Shown in pieces: positions 1 to 8,706 of a stretch of 64,000 nt of DNA (positions are counted from its first letter, which is position 1; every line of letters begins with the position of its first letter). The DNA is from Microbacterium halimionae. Lineage in GTDB: Bacteria > Actinomycetota > Actinomycetes > Actinomycetales > Microbacteriaceae. The stretch is from positions 496,001 through 560,000 of the forward strand of contig NZ_JAAOZB010000002.1 in assembly GCF_011761265.1 (NCBI RefSeq), given 5' to 3'. The notes beneath the pieces are model-generated. The model had not been told where the DNA came from. It saw only the letters and a program-made list of their open reading frames with translations, and made no database searches. The translations under genes and the position numbers were made by a program.

Positions 1-928
1 AGTCGAAGTTGAAAAGCCGTGACGCACGGTCCCGAAACCACACCATCGGATCGAACGGCGTGAGAACCGCGGCGGCATCGATGCGTCGGGGAACTGACGC
101 ACGAGCATCCATCCATGCCGGAATTGGTTTATCGCGGGACTCCCACCCGTCAACAGTCACGGGTGTAAGGGTTCCTCCCTCAACGAGGGCATCGAGAGAT
201 TCCGTGACAGCGCGACGATCTTTAATGCGCCAGTAGTCCGCGACGTCTGCGGCCGTCGCGACACCGAGCGCACGCGTTGCGCGTTCCACGAGCCGCAGTA
301 TCGCCTCATCGCGTGGCACGGTCGCATTCATGACTGCGGGAGGGATTAGCTGCTCAGCAAGGGCGTACCGGCGCTCGAAACCCCGACGACCAGCGATCGC
401 GACGTCGCCACAGAGCCAAAGAAGCTCGAGTGCACGCTTCACATCGCTCCAGCCCCACCAGCTGCTCTTTCGAGAATGCTCCACGTCAAATTCAATTTCT
501 GCCGGACGAAGAGGCCCTCTCGCTGAAAGTTCGCGATAAACCCACTCGACCACTTCAGGTTTTGAGGAGAGCCAGGCATCGGGACCATCACGGTAGCGCG
601 CGCGCATGTCGCGCATGCGAAAGTTGAAGAGCGCCCAGTCCTCGATGGCGATGAACGCGGCCATATGCGCCCAGTATTCGACAAAGGGTGCGCGTTCTTC
701 GAAGAGCAGCTGGTCAAGCTGGGCGCGGTCGTACGCTCCCAAACGAGAGAACATCGGCATGTAATGCGAACGCGAAAACACGTTCACCGAATCGATTTGC
801 ACGGTCGCCATACGTCCGAAAGCGCGACGGAGATGCTCTGCCGTGACGCGATCGGGGCGGGCGCGTCCGAAGCCTTGCGCGGCTAAGGCGAGGCGCCGAG
901 CTTCTGCTGCACTGAGGGTCTGTCTCAC
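1..928 (-). CDS. YcaQ/AlkX-like winged-helix DNA glycosylase family protein (3' part outside window)
   Basis: The reading frame is open from a GTG at 928 to the window edge (309 codons) and gives a protein beginning VRQTLSAAEARRLALAAQGF. That opening, the following MATVQIDSVNVFSRSHYMPMF segment and the later SSWWGWSDVKRALELLW and LTPFDPMVWFRDRA segments are typical of the HTH_42/YcaQ family. The family has winged-helix folds, and the E. coli member YcaQ unhooks interstrand DNA crosslinks. The GTG start is supported by a -10 box TAGTCT (935-940) 6 nt upstream, so the transcript is probably leaderless. The gene diverges from the AI-2E transporter. The C-terminus is missing only because the window ends. 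Confidence 0.8.
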   Translation of the reverse strand, partial: MRQTLSAAEARRLALAAQGFGRARPDRVTAEHLRRAFGRMATVQIDSVNVFSRSHYMPMFSRLGAYDRAQLDQLLFEERAPFVEYWAHMAAFIAIEDWALFNFRMRDMRARYRDGPDAWLSSKPEVVEWVYRELSARGPLRPAEIEFDVEHSRKSSWWGWSDVKRALELLWLCGDVAIAGRRGFERRYALAEQLIPPAVMNATVPRDEAILRLVERATRALGVATAADVADYWRIKDRRAVTESLDALVEGGTLTPVTVDGWESRDKPIPAWMDARASVPRRIDAAAVLTPFDPMVWFRDRASRLFNFD

Positions 929-988
929 CCCGGAAGACTACGGGTGAGCGCCGACACCGTGTGTCAATAGCGCAACTAGACTGAGCGG
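929..988. promoter_or_regulatory. Divergent pair of leaderless-type promoters
   Basis: Only 60 bp separate the two divergent start codons. On the minus strand TAGTCT (935-940) lies 6 nt before the GTG at 928. On the plus strand TAGACT (977-982) lies 6 nt before the GTG at 989. The 36 bp between the two boxes must therefore hold both -35 regions, and the two polymerases would compete or share a regulator. Confidence 0.55.
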
Positions 989-2176
989 GTGACCGGTTCT
1001 GACGACAAGCGGCGCGGTGCATTTCTCGAGGCACTGCGAGGCAGAGTGGTGAGCACCGAGAGCTCGGAAGTTGTTCCACGGGGTATGAGGGTAGCGACTG
1101 CGTTCGCCTGGCGACTGCTCGTCATCGCTGCGGCCGTTGGCGTTGGAATCTGGCTGATCATTCAGCTCAAGCTTCTTGTCATCCCATTGCTCGTTGCGAT
1201 TCTTGTCACGGCGCTGCTGTGGCCGGCTTTCACCTGGATGCTTCGTCATCGCGTGCCGCGCTGGGTCGCTATCGTGATCGCGCTCGTCGGTACTCTCTCG
1301 ATTGTCTCTGGCTTGCTATGGCTGGCCGGCTGGCAGGTAGCACGCCAATGGTCGTCAGTGCAGGATCGAACGGTCGAGGCAACAGGTCAGTTTCGTGACT
1401 ACTTGATCCAGGGGCCCCTTCACCTCACGGCTCAAGATATCGACGGCATCCTGAGCCAGATCGTCTCTCTTGTGCAAGAGCAGGCCCAACTGTTGTTGTC
1501 GGGGGCACTCGCGATCGGCAGCACAGTGGGGCACGTGGCCACGGGTTTTCTCCTCGCCATCTTCATTTTGCTCTGCATCCTCGCTGACGGAGGCGGCATC
1601 TGGCGCTGGACCACGCGTCTCTTTCCTCGAGCTGCGCGCCCCGCTATCGACCATGCCTCTCGGGCCGGCTGGGTGACTGTCGTGAACTATGCACGCACAC
1701 AGATGCTCGTCGCAACGATCGACGCGGTGGGTATCGGCTTGGGCGCATTCTTTCTGGGCGTACCCCTCGCGGTACCAGTCGCCATTCTTGTCTTCCTCGG
1801 TGCCTTTGTGCCGATCGTTGGTGCGGTTGTGACGGGCGCCGTCGCTGTATTCCTTGCTCTCGTTTACAACGGACCCTGGATCGCGCTCTGGATGCTCGTG
1901 GTCGTGCTTGCGGTGCAGCAAATCGAGGGCCACATCCTGCAGCCGATCCTCATGGGTTCCGCCGTCAAAGTTCATCCCCTCGCTGTTGTGCTGGTGGTGA
2001 CCGGGGGCGCAATGATTGCAGGCATCCCCGGCGCCCTATTCGCGGTGCCGCTTTCGGCTTTCGTGAATGTGGTCGCAGTTTCGCTTGCGAATAAATCGTG
2101 GAAGACGGGTCACGACCCAGCTTCTGCTGACCTCATTTGGAGCACTGTTCCCCGGCAAAGGAGGCCCAGCCGATGA
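989..2176 (+). CDS. AI-2E family transporter (PerM/YdiK-like membrane exporter)
   Basis: 395 aa. After a short charged N-terminus there are hydrophobic segments around residues 36-80 and 93-115, a soluble loop (about 120-165), then four or more membrane spans to about residue 375. Segments such as FLGVPLAVPVAILVFLGAFVPIVGA and QQIEGHILQPILMGSAVKVHPLAVVLVV are the family's conserved C-terminal core. The family exports autoinducer-2 or acts in Na+/H+ antiport in different members, so the substrate cannot be told here. The GTG start follows TAGACT by 6 nt (leaderless). The last 4 bases overlap the start of the threonine ammonia-lyase gene, indicating co-transcription. Confidence 0.85.
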   Translation: MTGSDDKRRGAFLEALRGRVVSTESSEVVPRGMRVATAFAWRLLVIAAAVGVGIWLIIQLKLLVIPLLVAILVTALLWPAFTWMLRHRVPRWVAIVIALVGTLSIVSGLLWLAGWQVARQWSSVQDRTVEATGQFRDYLIQGPLHLTAQDIDGILSQIVSLVQEQAQLLLSGALAIGSTVGHVATGFLLAIFILLCILADGGGIWRWTTRLFPRAARPAIDHASRAGWVTVVNYARTQMLVATIDAVGIGLGAFFLGVPLAVPVAILVFLGAFVPIVGAVVTGAVAVFLALVYNGPWIALWMLVVVLAVQQIEGHILQPILMGSAVKVHPLAVVLVVTGGAMIAGIPGALFAVPLSAFVNVVAVSLANKSWKTGHDPASADLIWSTVPRQRRPSR

Positions 2177-3399
2177 CGATCCCCACACTTGCTGATTTCG
2201 AGGATGCCGCGGCCACGCTCCGCGGCATCATTACGCGAACGCCGCTTGATGAGTCTTTGCACCTGTCCGAGGTGCTTGGTGTGCCGGTACACCTGAAGCT
2301 CGAGAACCTGCAGCGTACTGGCTCATTCAAGATCCGTGGCGCCACATACCGGCTCTCCCGCCTGACCGAAGAAGAGCGAGCTCGCGGCGTCGTTGCAGCC
2401 TCTGCCGGAAACCACGCTCAGGGCGTGGCGCTTGCCGCGCAGCGACTCGGCATCGCGGCGACGATTTTCATGCCTCTGGGTGTGCCTGTTCCGAAGCTGC
2501 TGGCAACGCGAGGCTACGGCGCCGAGGTCATTCTGGAGGGTGCCACGGTCGAGACACCGCTTCGCCTCGCCGCGGAGTTTGCCGAGCGCACCGGTGCTGT
2601 GCTCATCCACCCGTTCGATCACCGCGACATCATCGTCGGTCAGGGAACGCTGGGTCTTGAGCTATTCGAAGATCTGCCCGACATCGACACGGTCGTGATG
2701 GGAATTGGCGGCGGAGGCTTGATCGCTGGCGTCACCGCAGCGATCAAGGCACGTGCCGCCGCCGTGGGGCGCACTGTGCGTGTTATTGGAGTGCAGGCGG
2801 AGAACTCCGCACCTTACCCATCGTCGCTCGCAGCGGGCTCACCGCTGCAGATAGAAACGCTCCCAACCATCGCGGACGGCATCGCTGTCGCACGCCCGGG
2901 CGACCTCCCGTTTGAGATCATCAAAGAGCTCGTTGACGAGGTCGTCACAGTCACCGAAGACGACATCGCTCGCGCGCTGCTCGTGCTGCTTGAGCGTGCA
3001 AAACAGGTTGTCGAGCCAGCGGGCGCCGTGGGCGTCGCTGCGATGCTCGCGGGCAAAGTGGTGCCCAAGGGGCGCACAGTTACTGTGCTCTCTGGGGGCA
3101 ACATCGATCCGCTGCTTTTGCAGCGTGTCGTCGCGCATGGGCTTGCGGCATCCGGTCGCTATATGTCGCTACGCATTCCGCTGCCCGACCGCCCCGGTCA
3201 ACTGGCCCGCGTATCTGAGCTGCTCGCTCTCGTCGGCGCGAACGTCACTGAGGTGCTGCACACCCGTCACGGACAAGGCATGCAGATCAGTGAAGTGGTG
3301 CTTCAGCTCAGCGTGGAAACCCGCGGTGAAGAGCACCGCGCTCTCGTCATCACCACATTGAAAGAGGCAGGGTTTTTTCCCACGGTCGTCGCAGACTAA
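2173..3399 (+). CDS. ilvA: Threonine ammonia-lyase (threonine dehydratase) with C-terminal ACT domain
   Basis: 408 aa. PLP enzyme converting L-threonine to 2-oxobutanoate and ammonia, feeding isoleucine synthesis or threonine breakdown. Visible motifs are the PLP-lysine segment TGSFKIRGA (near residue 55), SAGNHAQGVA, and the phosphate-binding loop GIGGGGLIAG. The last 75 or so residues (SLRIPLPDRPGQLARVSELLALVGANV) form one ACT domain. This is the shorter, about 400-aa form found in many Actinobacteria, not the 500-aa E. coli IlvA with two ACT-like domains. The start at 2173 is chosen because AAAGGAGG lies just upstream and the ATG overlaps the preceding stop (ATGA). Confidence 0.92.
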   Translation: MTIPTLADFEDAAATLRGIITRTPLDESLHLSEVLGVPVHLKLENLQRTGSFKIRGATYRLSRLTEEERARGVVAASAGNHAQGVALAAQRLGIAATIFMPLGVPVPKLLATRGYGAEVILEGATVETPLRLAAEFAERTGAVLIHPFDHRDIIVGQGTLGLELFEDLPDIDTVVMGIGGGGLIAGVTAAIKARAAAVGRTVRVIGVQAENSAPYPSSLAAGSPLQIETLPTIADGIAVARPGDLPFEIIKELVDEVVTVTEDDIARALLVLLERAKQVVEPAGAVGVAAMLAGKVVPKGRTVTVLSGGNIDPLLLQRVVAHGLAASGRYMSLRIPLPDRPGQLARVSELLALVGANVTEVLHTRHGQGMQISEVVLQLSVETRGEEHRALVITTLKEAGFFPTVVAD

Positions 3400-3424
3400 G
3401 CGATGACGCAGCGACGAGGACTGG

Positions 3425-3916
3425 CTACTGACCCGAGTAGGTTTCGACCTTGACGACCTCTACTGAGATCTCGCGCCCATTGGGTGCCGTGTAGCTCGTC
3501 TTCGTGCCTTCGCGCTGGCCCATGATCGCGGCGCCCAACGGAGAGGCCTCGCTGTAGACGTCAAGCTCGCTGTCAGCTGCGATCTCCCGGTTTCCGAGCA
3601 GGAAGACTTCTTCGCCACCTGCAACGATCGCCGTGACGACTGTGCCTGACTCGACGACGCCGGAGCTCTCCGGCGCCGTGCCGACCTTCGCGTCCTTGAG
3701 GAAGCTTGTGAGCGTGCGAATGCGGGCTTCTTGCTTTCCCTGCTCATCTTTGGCGGCGTGGTATCCACCGTTTTCTTTGAGGTCGCCTTCCTCGCGGGCG
3801 GCTTCAATGCGCTTAGCGATCTCTTCGCGGCCCGTCGTCGAGAGGTACTCGAGTTCGTTTGCAAGACGGTCGTAGGCGTCCTGAGTGAGGAACGTTTCAG
3901 GTGCGTCTGCAGACAC
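3425..3916 (-). CDS. greA: Transcription elongation factor GreA
   Basis: 163 aa, normal length. The N-terminal antiparallel coiled coil (residues about 10-80) includes the acidic tip region RIEAAREEGDLKENGGYHAAKDEQG. The C-terminal FKBP-like domain ends SPLGAAIMGQREG...GREISVEVVKVE. GreA enters the secondary channel of RNA polymerase and stimulates cleavage of backtracked RNA. The gene converges with ilvA over a 25-bp gap. It lies downstream of the DUF4307 gene, separated by a hairpin at 3953-3978. AAGGAGAC stands ahead of the ATG. Confidence 0.95.
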   Translation of the reverse strand: MSADAPETFLTQDAYDRLANELEYLSTTGREEIAKRIEAAREEGDLKENGGYHAAKDEQGKQEARIRTLTSFLKDAKVGTAPESSGVVESGTVVTAIVAGGEEVFLLGNREIAADSELDVYSEASPLGAAIMGQREGTKTSYTAPNGREISVEVVKVETYSGQ

Positions 3917-3952
3917 GGCTGTCTCCTTCTTTGGGTACGTCGGCTAAAGCTA

Positions 3953-3978
3953 AACGCCCCGGCTCTTGCCAGGGCGTT
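3953..3978 (-). terminator. Hairpin between the DUF4307 gene and greA
   Basis: The arms AACGCCC and GGGCGTT enclose an inner GGC/GCC pair and a TCTT loop. It lies directly after the stop of the minus-strand DUF4307 gene and ahead of greA. It may end or attenuate transcription, although there is no clean U-tract. Confidence 0.45.
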
Positions 3979-4000
3979 CGTCGACTTCGTTCCCGATAGG

Positions 4001-4396
4001 TTACGACACCCAGCAAGAGTTGACAAACCCGGTCGTGGCTTGATCAAGGGTCGGAATGGTCTCGGTGTAAGAATGCGTCGCGTCAGTGGATGCCTCGTAC
4101 TCGACGATGCGCCATCCTACGATTCCGTGGTCCTCGTCTTGTGCTTCGATGGCGCACGCGACAGTCGCACCTACCTGAGCCGTCACCTGGAATCGCACAT
4201 CCACCTGGTGTTCGCTGACGAGGCTGTAGCCCGTGTCGACAGCATCAACTGTGTCGAAAACGCCACTTACTGCGCCCCAAGCAAGGCAGCCGAGCGCTGC
4301 GATCGCGACAACGCTGCCGGATATATAGGCGCCTCTCCTGGCTGCCGACAAACGGCCGCGACCGTATCTAGCATCGAGTTTTTCTTGCGTCGTCAT
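4001..4396 (-). CDS. DUF4307 domain membrane protein
   Basis: 131 aa. A charged N-terminus (MTTQEKLDARYGRGR) is followed by a single membrane span at about residues 22-45. The rest is an extracytoplasmic beta-rich part with VDVRFQVTAQVGATVACAIEAQD and ending TTGFVNSCWVS. This matches the actinobacterial DUF4307 family, whose function is unknown and which commonly neighbours greA. The start at 4396 is preferred over the ATG at 4408 because the family begins close to MTTQEKLDARYG. Confidence 0.75.
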   Translation of the reverse strand: MTTQEKLDARYGRGRLSAARRGAYISGSVVAIAALGCLAWGAVSGVFDTVDAVDTGYSLVSEHQVDVRFQVTAQVGATVACAIEAQDEDHGIVGWRIVEYEASTDATHSYTETIPTLDQATTGFVNSCWVS

Positions 4397-4463
4397 GCTG
4401 TCTCTCACAGGGGGAATAAGCTATAACTCTACGCTATGCGCTTTAGCGCGAAACGAGGAAAAC

Positions 4464-4778
4464 ATGCCCTTCGCGGTCGCCGCGGTACTCGCGGCTGCGA
4501 CGCCGAGTCCGTCATCCACTCTGGACCCGGACCTCGTCACCCCAGGACCTTGGGGCTTTGCCGCCATAGCGTTCGTGGCAATCGCCGTGATGCTGCTCGT
4601 ATGGGACATGCTCCGGCGAATCCGTCGAGCTCGCTACCGATTCGAGGTGGGCGAAGATCTCGACGCTGAGCAAGCTGAGGCCGAGGCGCAGGAGAAAGCC
4701 GACAGTCACAACGACAGCGCGGCAGCTGAGCGCACCGAGGTCGATGACACGGACGGGTCAAAGCCCGGTTCTGACTAG
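4464..4778 (+). CDS. Small membrane protein with acidic cytoplasmic tail
   Basis: 104 aa. A short N-terminal segment is followed by one membrane helix (GFAAIAFVAIAVMLLVWDML, about residues 31-50), a basic patch RRIRRARYRFE, and a strongly acidic, Ala/Glu-rich tail (EQAEAEAQEKADSHND...). The start is set by GAGGAAAAC just upstream of the ATG at 4464. It diverges from the DUF4307 gene, and its stop overlaps the end of the convergent hemolysin III gene by 4 bp. I recognise no family. Confidence 0.6.
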   Translation: MPFAVAAVLAAATPSPSSTLDPDLVTPGPWGFAAIAFVAIAVMLLVWDMLRRIRRARYRFEVGEDLDAEQAEAEAQEKADSHNDSAAAERTEVDDTDGSKPGSD

Positions 4779-5497
4779 CCGTTGTAGGCGGGCTGCAGCG
4801 CAATCAAGAGGCATGCGGTCCAGTGGCAAAGAAACGCCAGCACCGTGCACACGTGAAAGATCTCGTGGAAGCCGAACTTTCCGGGCCAGGGATTGGGCTT
4901 CTTCATCGCGTAGACGATCGCCCCACCCGTGTACAAGAGTCCGCCGACGATGACCAACACCATCATGGCGGGGTTCGCATTGAAGAGATCGACCATGTAC
5001 ATGACGGCCGCCCATCCGAGCACGAGGTAGAGCGCCACGTAAAGCCACCGCGGAGCGTTGATCCAGAAGACTCGGAACAAAATCCCGAGAACCGCGCCTG
5101 ACCACACGAGGCTGAGCAGCAGTATGGACTTGCTGGGCGGAAGCGCAAGCACTGCGATCGGGGTGTAGGTCCCGGCGATCAACAGCAGGATGTTGGCGTG
5201 GTCTATTCGCTTGAGTACTGCTAGTGTCTTCGGGCCCCAATCGAAGCGGTGGTAAAGCGCGGAGTTTCCAAAAAGCAGAAGCGACGTCGCCATGAATACC
5301 GCAGACGCCCACTTCGCAGCCGCACCGTCAGCAAGCACGATCAGCACGATTCCCGCGGCGATTGCTACTGGAAACGTGCCGGCGTGAATCCACCCTCGCC
5401 AGGTCGGCTTGACCTCGACGATCGCATCGACGTGCGCTGCCTCCATGAGGGGGAGCTCAGGAACCGGAATGTCGGTCGGGCGAATTTTGGGGGCCAC
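4775..5497 (-). CDS. Hemolysin III / PAQR family membrane protein
   Basis: 240 aa with seven predicted membrane spans. Family markers are SALYHRF, RIDHANILLLIAGTYTP and FHEIFHVCTVLAF, which supply the histidines and acidic residues thought to bind a metal in PAQR-type hydrolases. Bacterial members are often labelled hemolysin III, but haemolytic activity is not established for most. The GTG start lies 6 nt after TAGGCT (5504-5509 on this strand), a leaderless arrangement. An internal ATG (LMEAAHVDAIVE) is the alternative start. Confidence 0.85.
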   Translation of the reverse strand: MAPKIRPTDIPVPELPLMEAAHVDAIVEVKPTWRGWIHAGTFPVAIAAGIVLIVLADGAAAKWASAVFMATSLLLFGNSALYHRFDWGPKTLAVLKRIDHANILLLIAGTYTPIAVLALPPSKSILLLSLVWSGAVLGILFRVFWINAPRWLYVALYLVLGWAAVMYMVDLFNANPAMMVLVIVGGLLYTGGAIVYAMKKPNPWPGKFGFHEIFHVCTVLAFLCHWTACLLIALQPAYNG

Positions 5498-5606
5498 ACA
5501 GCGAGCCTACGACCAGCGGTATGCCGTGTCGCGCACGTAAGGCCGTGAGATTACCTTGCACACGTGTCTTCCGGCTTTGACACATGCAGGCGGTAGCGTA
5601 GTGATC

Positions 5607-6392
5607 GTGAAAACGGGCTGGTCAAGTGAGGGGAGAGGCCCCCTCTACCGCTTGTACATCGCGCGGTTGCGGCGGGGTCTCACGCCAGAGACAGTGCCGC
5701 GTCACGTCGCGATGATGATCGACGGTAACCGGCGCTGGGCGCGGCAGCTTGGTTTTGACTCGGCGGCGCACGGCCACCGCGCTGGCGCTGCGAAAATGCG
5801 CGAGTTCTTGCGGTGGTGTGACGACATCGGTGTGCGTGTCGTGTCGTTATATCTCCTCTCCAACGACAACTTGCGTAAACGCGATACTCAAGAGCTTGCC
5901 GATCTTCTCCAGATCATTGCGGACCTCGCAAATGAGCTGTCGCACGAAAACAACTGGCGTGTGCATCACATGGGTCGCTCCGACCTCTTGCCGCCGGACC
6001 TCGCCGACGTCGTCTCGGAAGCCGCGGAGCGCACTAAAGGGCACACCGGCCTTCACGTGAACCTGGCAATTGGCTACGGAGGCCGCAGCGAAATCGTGCA
6101 TGCCGTCCGCAGTATCATCGCCGAACACGACGGGGTCGGCGGCTCTCTCGAAGAGCTCGCTGAGAACCTCACTCCCGAACAAATCGGCGAACACCTTTAT
6201 ACGGGTGGTCAGCCTGACCCGGACCTCGTTATCCGAACATCGGGCGAGCAGCGTCTCAGTGATTTTCTGCTCTGGCAGAGCGCTCACAGCGAGTTCTATT
6301 TCGTTGAAGCGCTCGGCCCGGACCTCCGCGAAGTCGATTTTCTGCGAGCGATTCGCGATTACGCCACAAGAGACCGTCGATACGGCAGCTAG
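5607..6392 (+). CDS. uppS: Isoprenyl (polyprenyl) diphosphate synthase, UppS family
   Basis: 261 aa. cis-Prenyltransferase that builds the polyprenyl carrier lipid for peptidoglycan and arabinogalactan-type glycans. Conserved blocks are VPRHVAMMIDGNRRWARQLG (catalytic Asp in IDGNRRWA), LHVNLAIGYGGRSEI and PDLVIRTSGEQRLSDFLLWQ. The GTG at 5607 is chosen because TAGCGT (5594-5599) lies 7 nt upstream and the protein then begins VKTGWSSEGRGPLYRLY, as in actinobacterial homologues. Frames starting further upstream add residues with no family support. Confidence 0.9.
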   Translation: MKTGWSSEGRGPLYRLYIARLRRGLTPETVPRHVAMMIDGNRRWARQLGFDSAAHGHRAGAAKMREFLRWCDDIGVRVVSLYLLSNDNLRKRDTQELADLLQIIADLANELSHENNWRVHHMGRSDLLPPDLADVVSEAAERTKGHTGLHVNLAIGYGGRSEIVHAVRSIIAEHDGVGGSLEELAENLTPEQIGEHLYTGGQPDPDLVIRTSGEQRLSDFLLWQSAHSEFYFVEALGPDLREVDFLRAIRDYATRDRRYGS

Positions 6393-6420
6393 CACGTTAC
6401 CGCTCGATAGGCTGAGTCGT

Positions 6421-6903
6421 ATGGCTCGCGTGCATGCCGAATCCGCTGCTTCACCTCCGGCGCAGATTCTTCTCAGGGAGTATTTGGCGTTTCGCATCGA
6501 GAGATTTCCGGGCGGAGGTTACCGGCCCGCCCCCGCTGATCCGAGCGCGTTTGTCGCGCCGTTGGGCGTGTTCCTCATACTCACCGACGACAACGGGGGA
6601 GAAGTCGGATGCGGCGGTGTTCGCCGCATCCAGATACCAGGTGAGAGCGGCGCTGTCTGTTTCGAGATAAAGCATCTCTACGTGCGCGATTCCGCGCGCG
6701 GAACAGGTGGTGGTGGCATGCTTCTCGCAGCTCTTGAGCAGAACGCGCGAGAACTGGGCGCAACCGACCTGGTCCTTGATACTCACCATTCGCTGGATGC
6801 TGCGGCGCGGCTGTACGCGAGGGCCGGTTTCGCGCCTATCGCGGCGTATAACGACAACCCCAACGCGACGGTGTGGCTGCGCAAGGTGCTCGCGAAGAGC
6901 TGA
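6421..6903 (+). CDS. GNAT family N-acetyltransferase
   Basis: 160 aa. The GNAT fold is shown by VFLILTDDNGGEVGCGGVRRI (strands 2-4), the acetyl-CoA loop LYVRDSARGTGGGGMLLAALE and the C-terminal DAAARLYARAGFAPI. The usual R/Q-x-x-G-x-G/A loop appears as RGTGGGG. The ATG follows TAGGCT (6408-6413) by 7 nt, giving a leaderless start. The frame is open far upstream, but that extension overlaps uppS. The substrate is unknown. Confidence 0.85.
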   Translation: MARVHAESAASPPAQILLREYLAFRIERFPGGGYRPAPADPSAFVAPLGVFLILTDDNGGEVGCGGVRRIQIPGESGAVCFEIKHLYVRDSARGTGGGGMLLAALEQNARELGATDLVLDTHHSLDAAARLYARAGFAPIAAYNDNPNATVWLRKVLAKS

Positions 6904-7018
6904 CTCACTCATCGACCGTGGAAGCCGCTCGCTCGACTCTTGGAGTTAACGGAGCTGTAACTCACAAAAGGGCGTGTCGGCATACGTCCGTGACAATTGC
7001 GGCGTAACTTCTGACTCA

Positions 7019-7035
7019 TCGGGCAAGGAGCCCGA
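7019..7035. other. Small hairpin in the phoH upstream region
   Basis: TCGGGC / GCCCGA arms (6 bp) with loop AAGGA, in the 216-bp gap between the acetyltransferase and the PhoH gene. It could help end the upstream transcript or sit in the phoH leader. I see nothing else in the gap. Confidence 0.3.
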
Positions 7036-7119
7036 TCGGGTCGGCCTCCAGGACTGCGACTCGTGGCCCACAGGTCGACTTGCGATAACCGGGATCGTGT
7101 CCCGGGTCGGGAGCGGGTT

Positions 7120-8475
7120 GTGACCACACAAGAAGCACAGCAGCGACAGCACGAAGCCATTCACGAGAGCGCCGATCTTGATCAAGATCTGCGCTCTTAT
7201 GTTTTGGATACGTCGGTTCTCCTCAGCGATCCCCGGGCGTTCTTCCGGTTCGCAGAGCACTCGGTCGTTATCCCGGTCGTCGTGATCACCGAACTCGAGG
7301 CAAAACGACACGATGCCGAACTCGGCTATTTCGCACGCCGAGCACTTCGTCATCTCGACGAGCTTCGCGTCGAACATGGCCGACTCGATTTTCCTGTGCC
7401 GGTGGGTAGCGGCGGCACGCTTCGCGTCGAACTCAACAACACGGATGTCTCGGTGTTGCCGTCGGGAATGCGTCTCGGTGATAACGACACCCGCATCCTG
7501 GCTATCGCCATGCACCTCATGAACGGCGGTCAAGAAGTCACGATCGTTTCGAAAGACCTTCCGATGCGAGTCAAGGCAGCCGCTCTCGGAATCACGGCCG
7601 AAGAGTATCTGGCGGAGCAAGCTGTAGATTCGGGTTGGACAGGCATCGCGACGATCGATGTTGCGGGGGATGAAATCAGCGATCTCTACGAGACCGAGAT
7701 TGGCACGAGCGAGTCGGTACGTGGTCTCCCTGTCAATACTGGCCTTGTCGTCCACTCCGAGCGTGGTTCGGCCCTGGGCCGCGTCACAGGCGACGGTGAG
7801 TATGCGCTGGTGCGCGGTGACCGCGAAGCATTCGGCCTGCACGGTCGTTCTGCCGAACAGCGCATCGCCATCGACCTGCTGCTTGACCCTGAGGTTGGCA
7901 TCGTTTCACTCGGTGGCCGTGCCGGAACTGGCAAATCGGCGCTCGCGCTCTGCGCAGGGCTCGAAGCTGTCTTGGAACGGCAACAGCAGCGGAAGATCAT
8001 CGTCTTTCGACCGCTCTTTGCCGTGGGCGGTCAGGAACTCGGTTTCCTTCCGGGCGACGCGCAAGAAAAAATGAATCCGTGGGGTCAGGCAGTTTTCGAC
8101 ACCCTGGGTTCGATTGTGTCGCCGAACGTCGTGGAAGAAGTGGTTGAGAGAGGGCTGCTCGAGGTGCTGCCACTCACGCACATTCGTGGACGTTCGCTGC
8201 ACGACGCGTTTGTCATCGTTGACGAAGCCCAATCGCTCGAAAGGAATGTTTTGCTCACTGTGCTGAGCCGCATCGGGCAGAACTCCCGCGTCGTGTTGAC
8301 TCACGACGTGGCACAGCGCGACAACCTGCGCGTCGGTCGGCACGACGGCGTCGCCTCTGTGATCGAGACGCTTAAGGGTCACGGGCTGTTCGGGCACGTC
8401 ACGCTGTCGCGTTCGGAACGGTCGGCGATCGCCGCGCTTGTCACGGATCTTCTCGAGGCAGGCGAGCTCAGCTAG
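7120..8475 (+). CDS. PIN-PhoH protein (PhoH2-type RNA helicase/ribonuclease)
   Basis: 451 aa, two domains. Residues about 25-170 are a PIN-type ribonuclease fold ([49 protein letters not shown] supply the acidic residues). Residues about 225-450 are a PhoH ATPase with Walker [13 protein letters not shown] and Walker [11 protein letters not shown]. Mycobacterial PhoH2 with this architecture unwinds and cleaves RNA. GTG 7120 has GGGAG upstream. A GTG at 7063 is possible but would add a Cys/Arg-rich stretch not seen in the family. Confidence 0.88.
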   Translation: MTTQEAQQRQHEAIHESADLDQDLRSYVLDTSVLLSDPRAFFRFAEHSVVIPVVVITELEAKRHDAELGYFARRALRHLDELRVEHGRLDFPVPVGSGGTLRVELNNTDVSVLPSGMRLGDNDTRILAIAMHLMNGGQEVTIVSKDLPMRVKAAALGITAEEYLAEQAVDSGWTGIATIDVAGDEISDLYETEIGTSESVRGLPVNTGLVVHSERGSALGRVTGDGEYALVRGDREAFGLHGRSAEQRIAIDLLLDPEVGIVSLGGRAGTGKSALALCAGLEAVLERQQQRKIIVFRPLFAVGGQELGFLPGDAQEKMNPWGQAVFDTLGSIVSPNVVEEVVERGLLEVLPLTHIRGRSLHDAFVIVDEAQSLERNVLLTVLSRIGQNSRVVLTHDVAQRDNLRVGRHDGVASVIETLKGHGLFGHVTLSRSERSAIAALVTDLLEAGELS

Positions 8476-8482
8476 AAAAGGC

Positions 8483-8528
8483 CAAGGCGAGTGGTGGATG
8501 AGAGGTTTCTCATCCACCACTCGCCTTG
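8483..8528 (+). terminator. Very long perfect hairpin after the PhoH gene
   Basis: Two 21-nt arms (8483-8503 and 8508-8528) are perfectly complementary around a GGTT loop, starting 7 nt after the stop codon. It is far more stable than an ordinary terminator and lacks a U-tract. It may terminate, block 3' exonucleases or act bidirectionally. Confidence 0.65.
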
Positions 8529-8670
8529 CTCTCACAAAAGTCATTCATGATCTAGATGTGGCGAAAGTCACACTCCTCCGACGTTTCCCCCAAGTGCGTC
8601 GGAGAAGTTTTGAGAGGACGCCGTTTGCCCCGGTAGCGGTAGCGAAGCTTCGGCCTCGCACCTCTCTTCT

Positions 8671-8698
8671 GCCCCCGACGTCCCCCAGCGTCGGGGGC
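8671..8698 (-). terminator. Terminator of the two-component operon
   Basis: GCCCCCGACG / CGTCGGGGGC, a 10-bp GC-rich stem with an 8-nt loop. It lies 8 bp downstream of the response-regulator stop on the minus strand. On the plus strand it is followed by ATCCTCTTTT, so it probably works both ways. The 8529-8670 stretch between the two hairpins holds nothing I recognise. Confidence 0.6.
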
Positions 8699-8706
8699 AT
8701 CCTCTT

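Noticed and set aside
1355..1975. 206-codon minus-strand frame within the AI-2E transporter gene
   Set aside because: His/Asp/Arg-rich antisense translation of a membrane protein with no ribosome site or family match.
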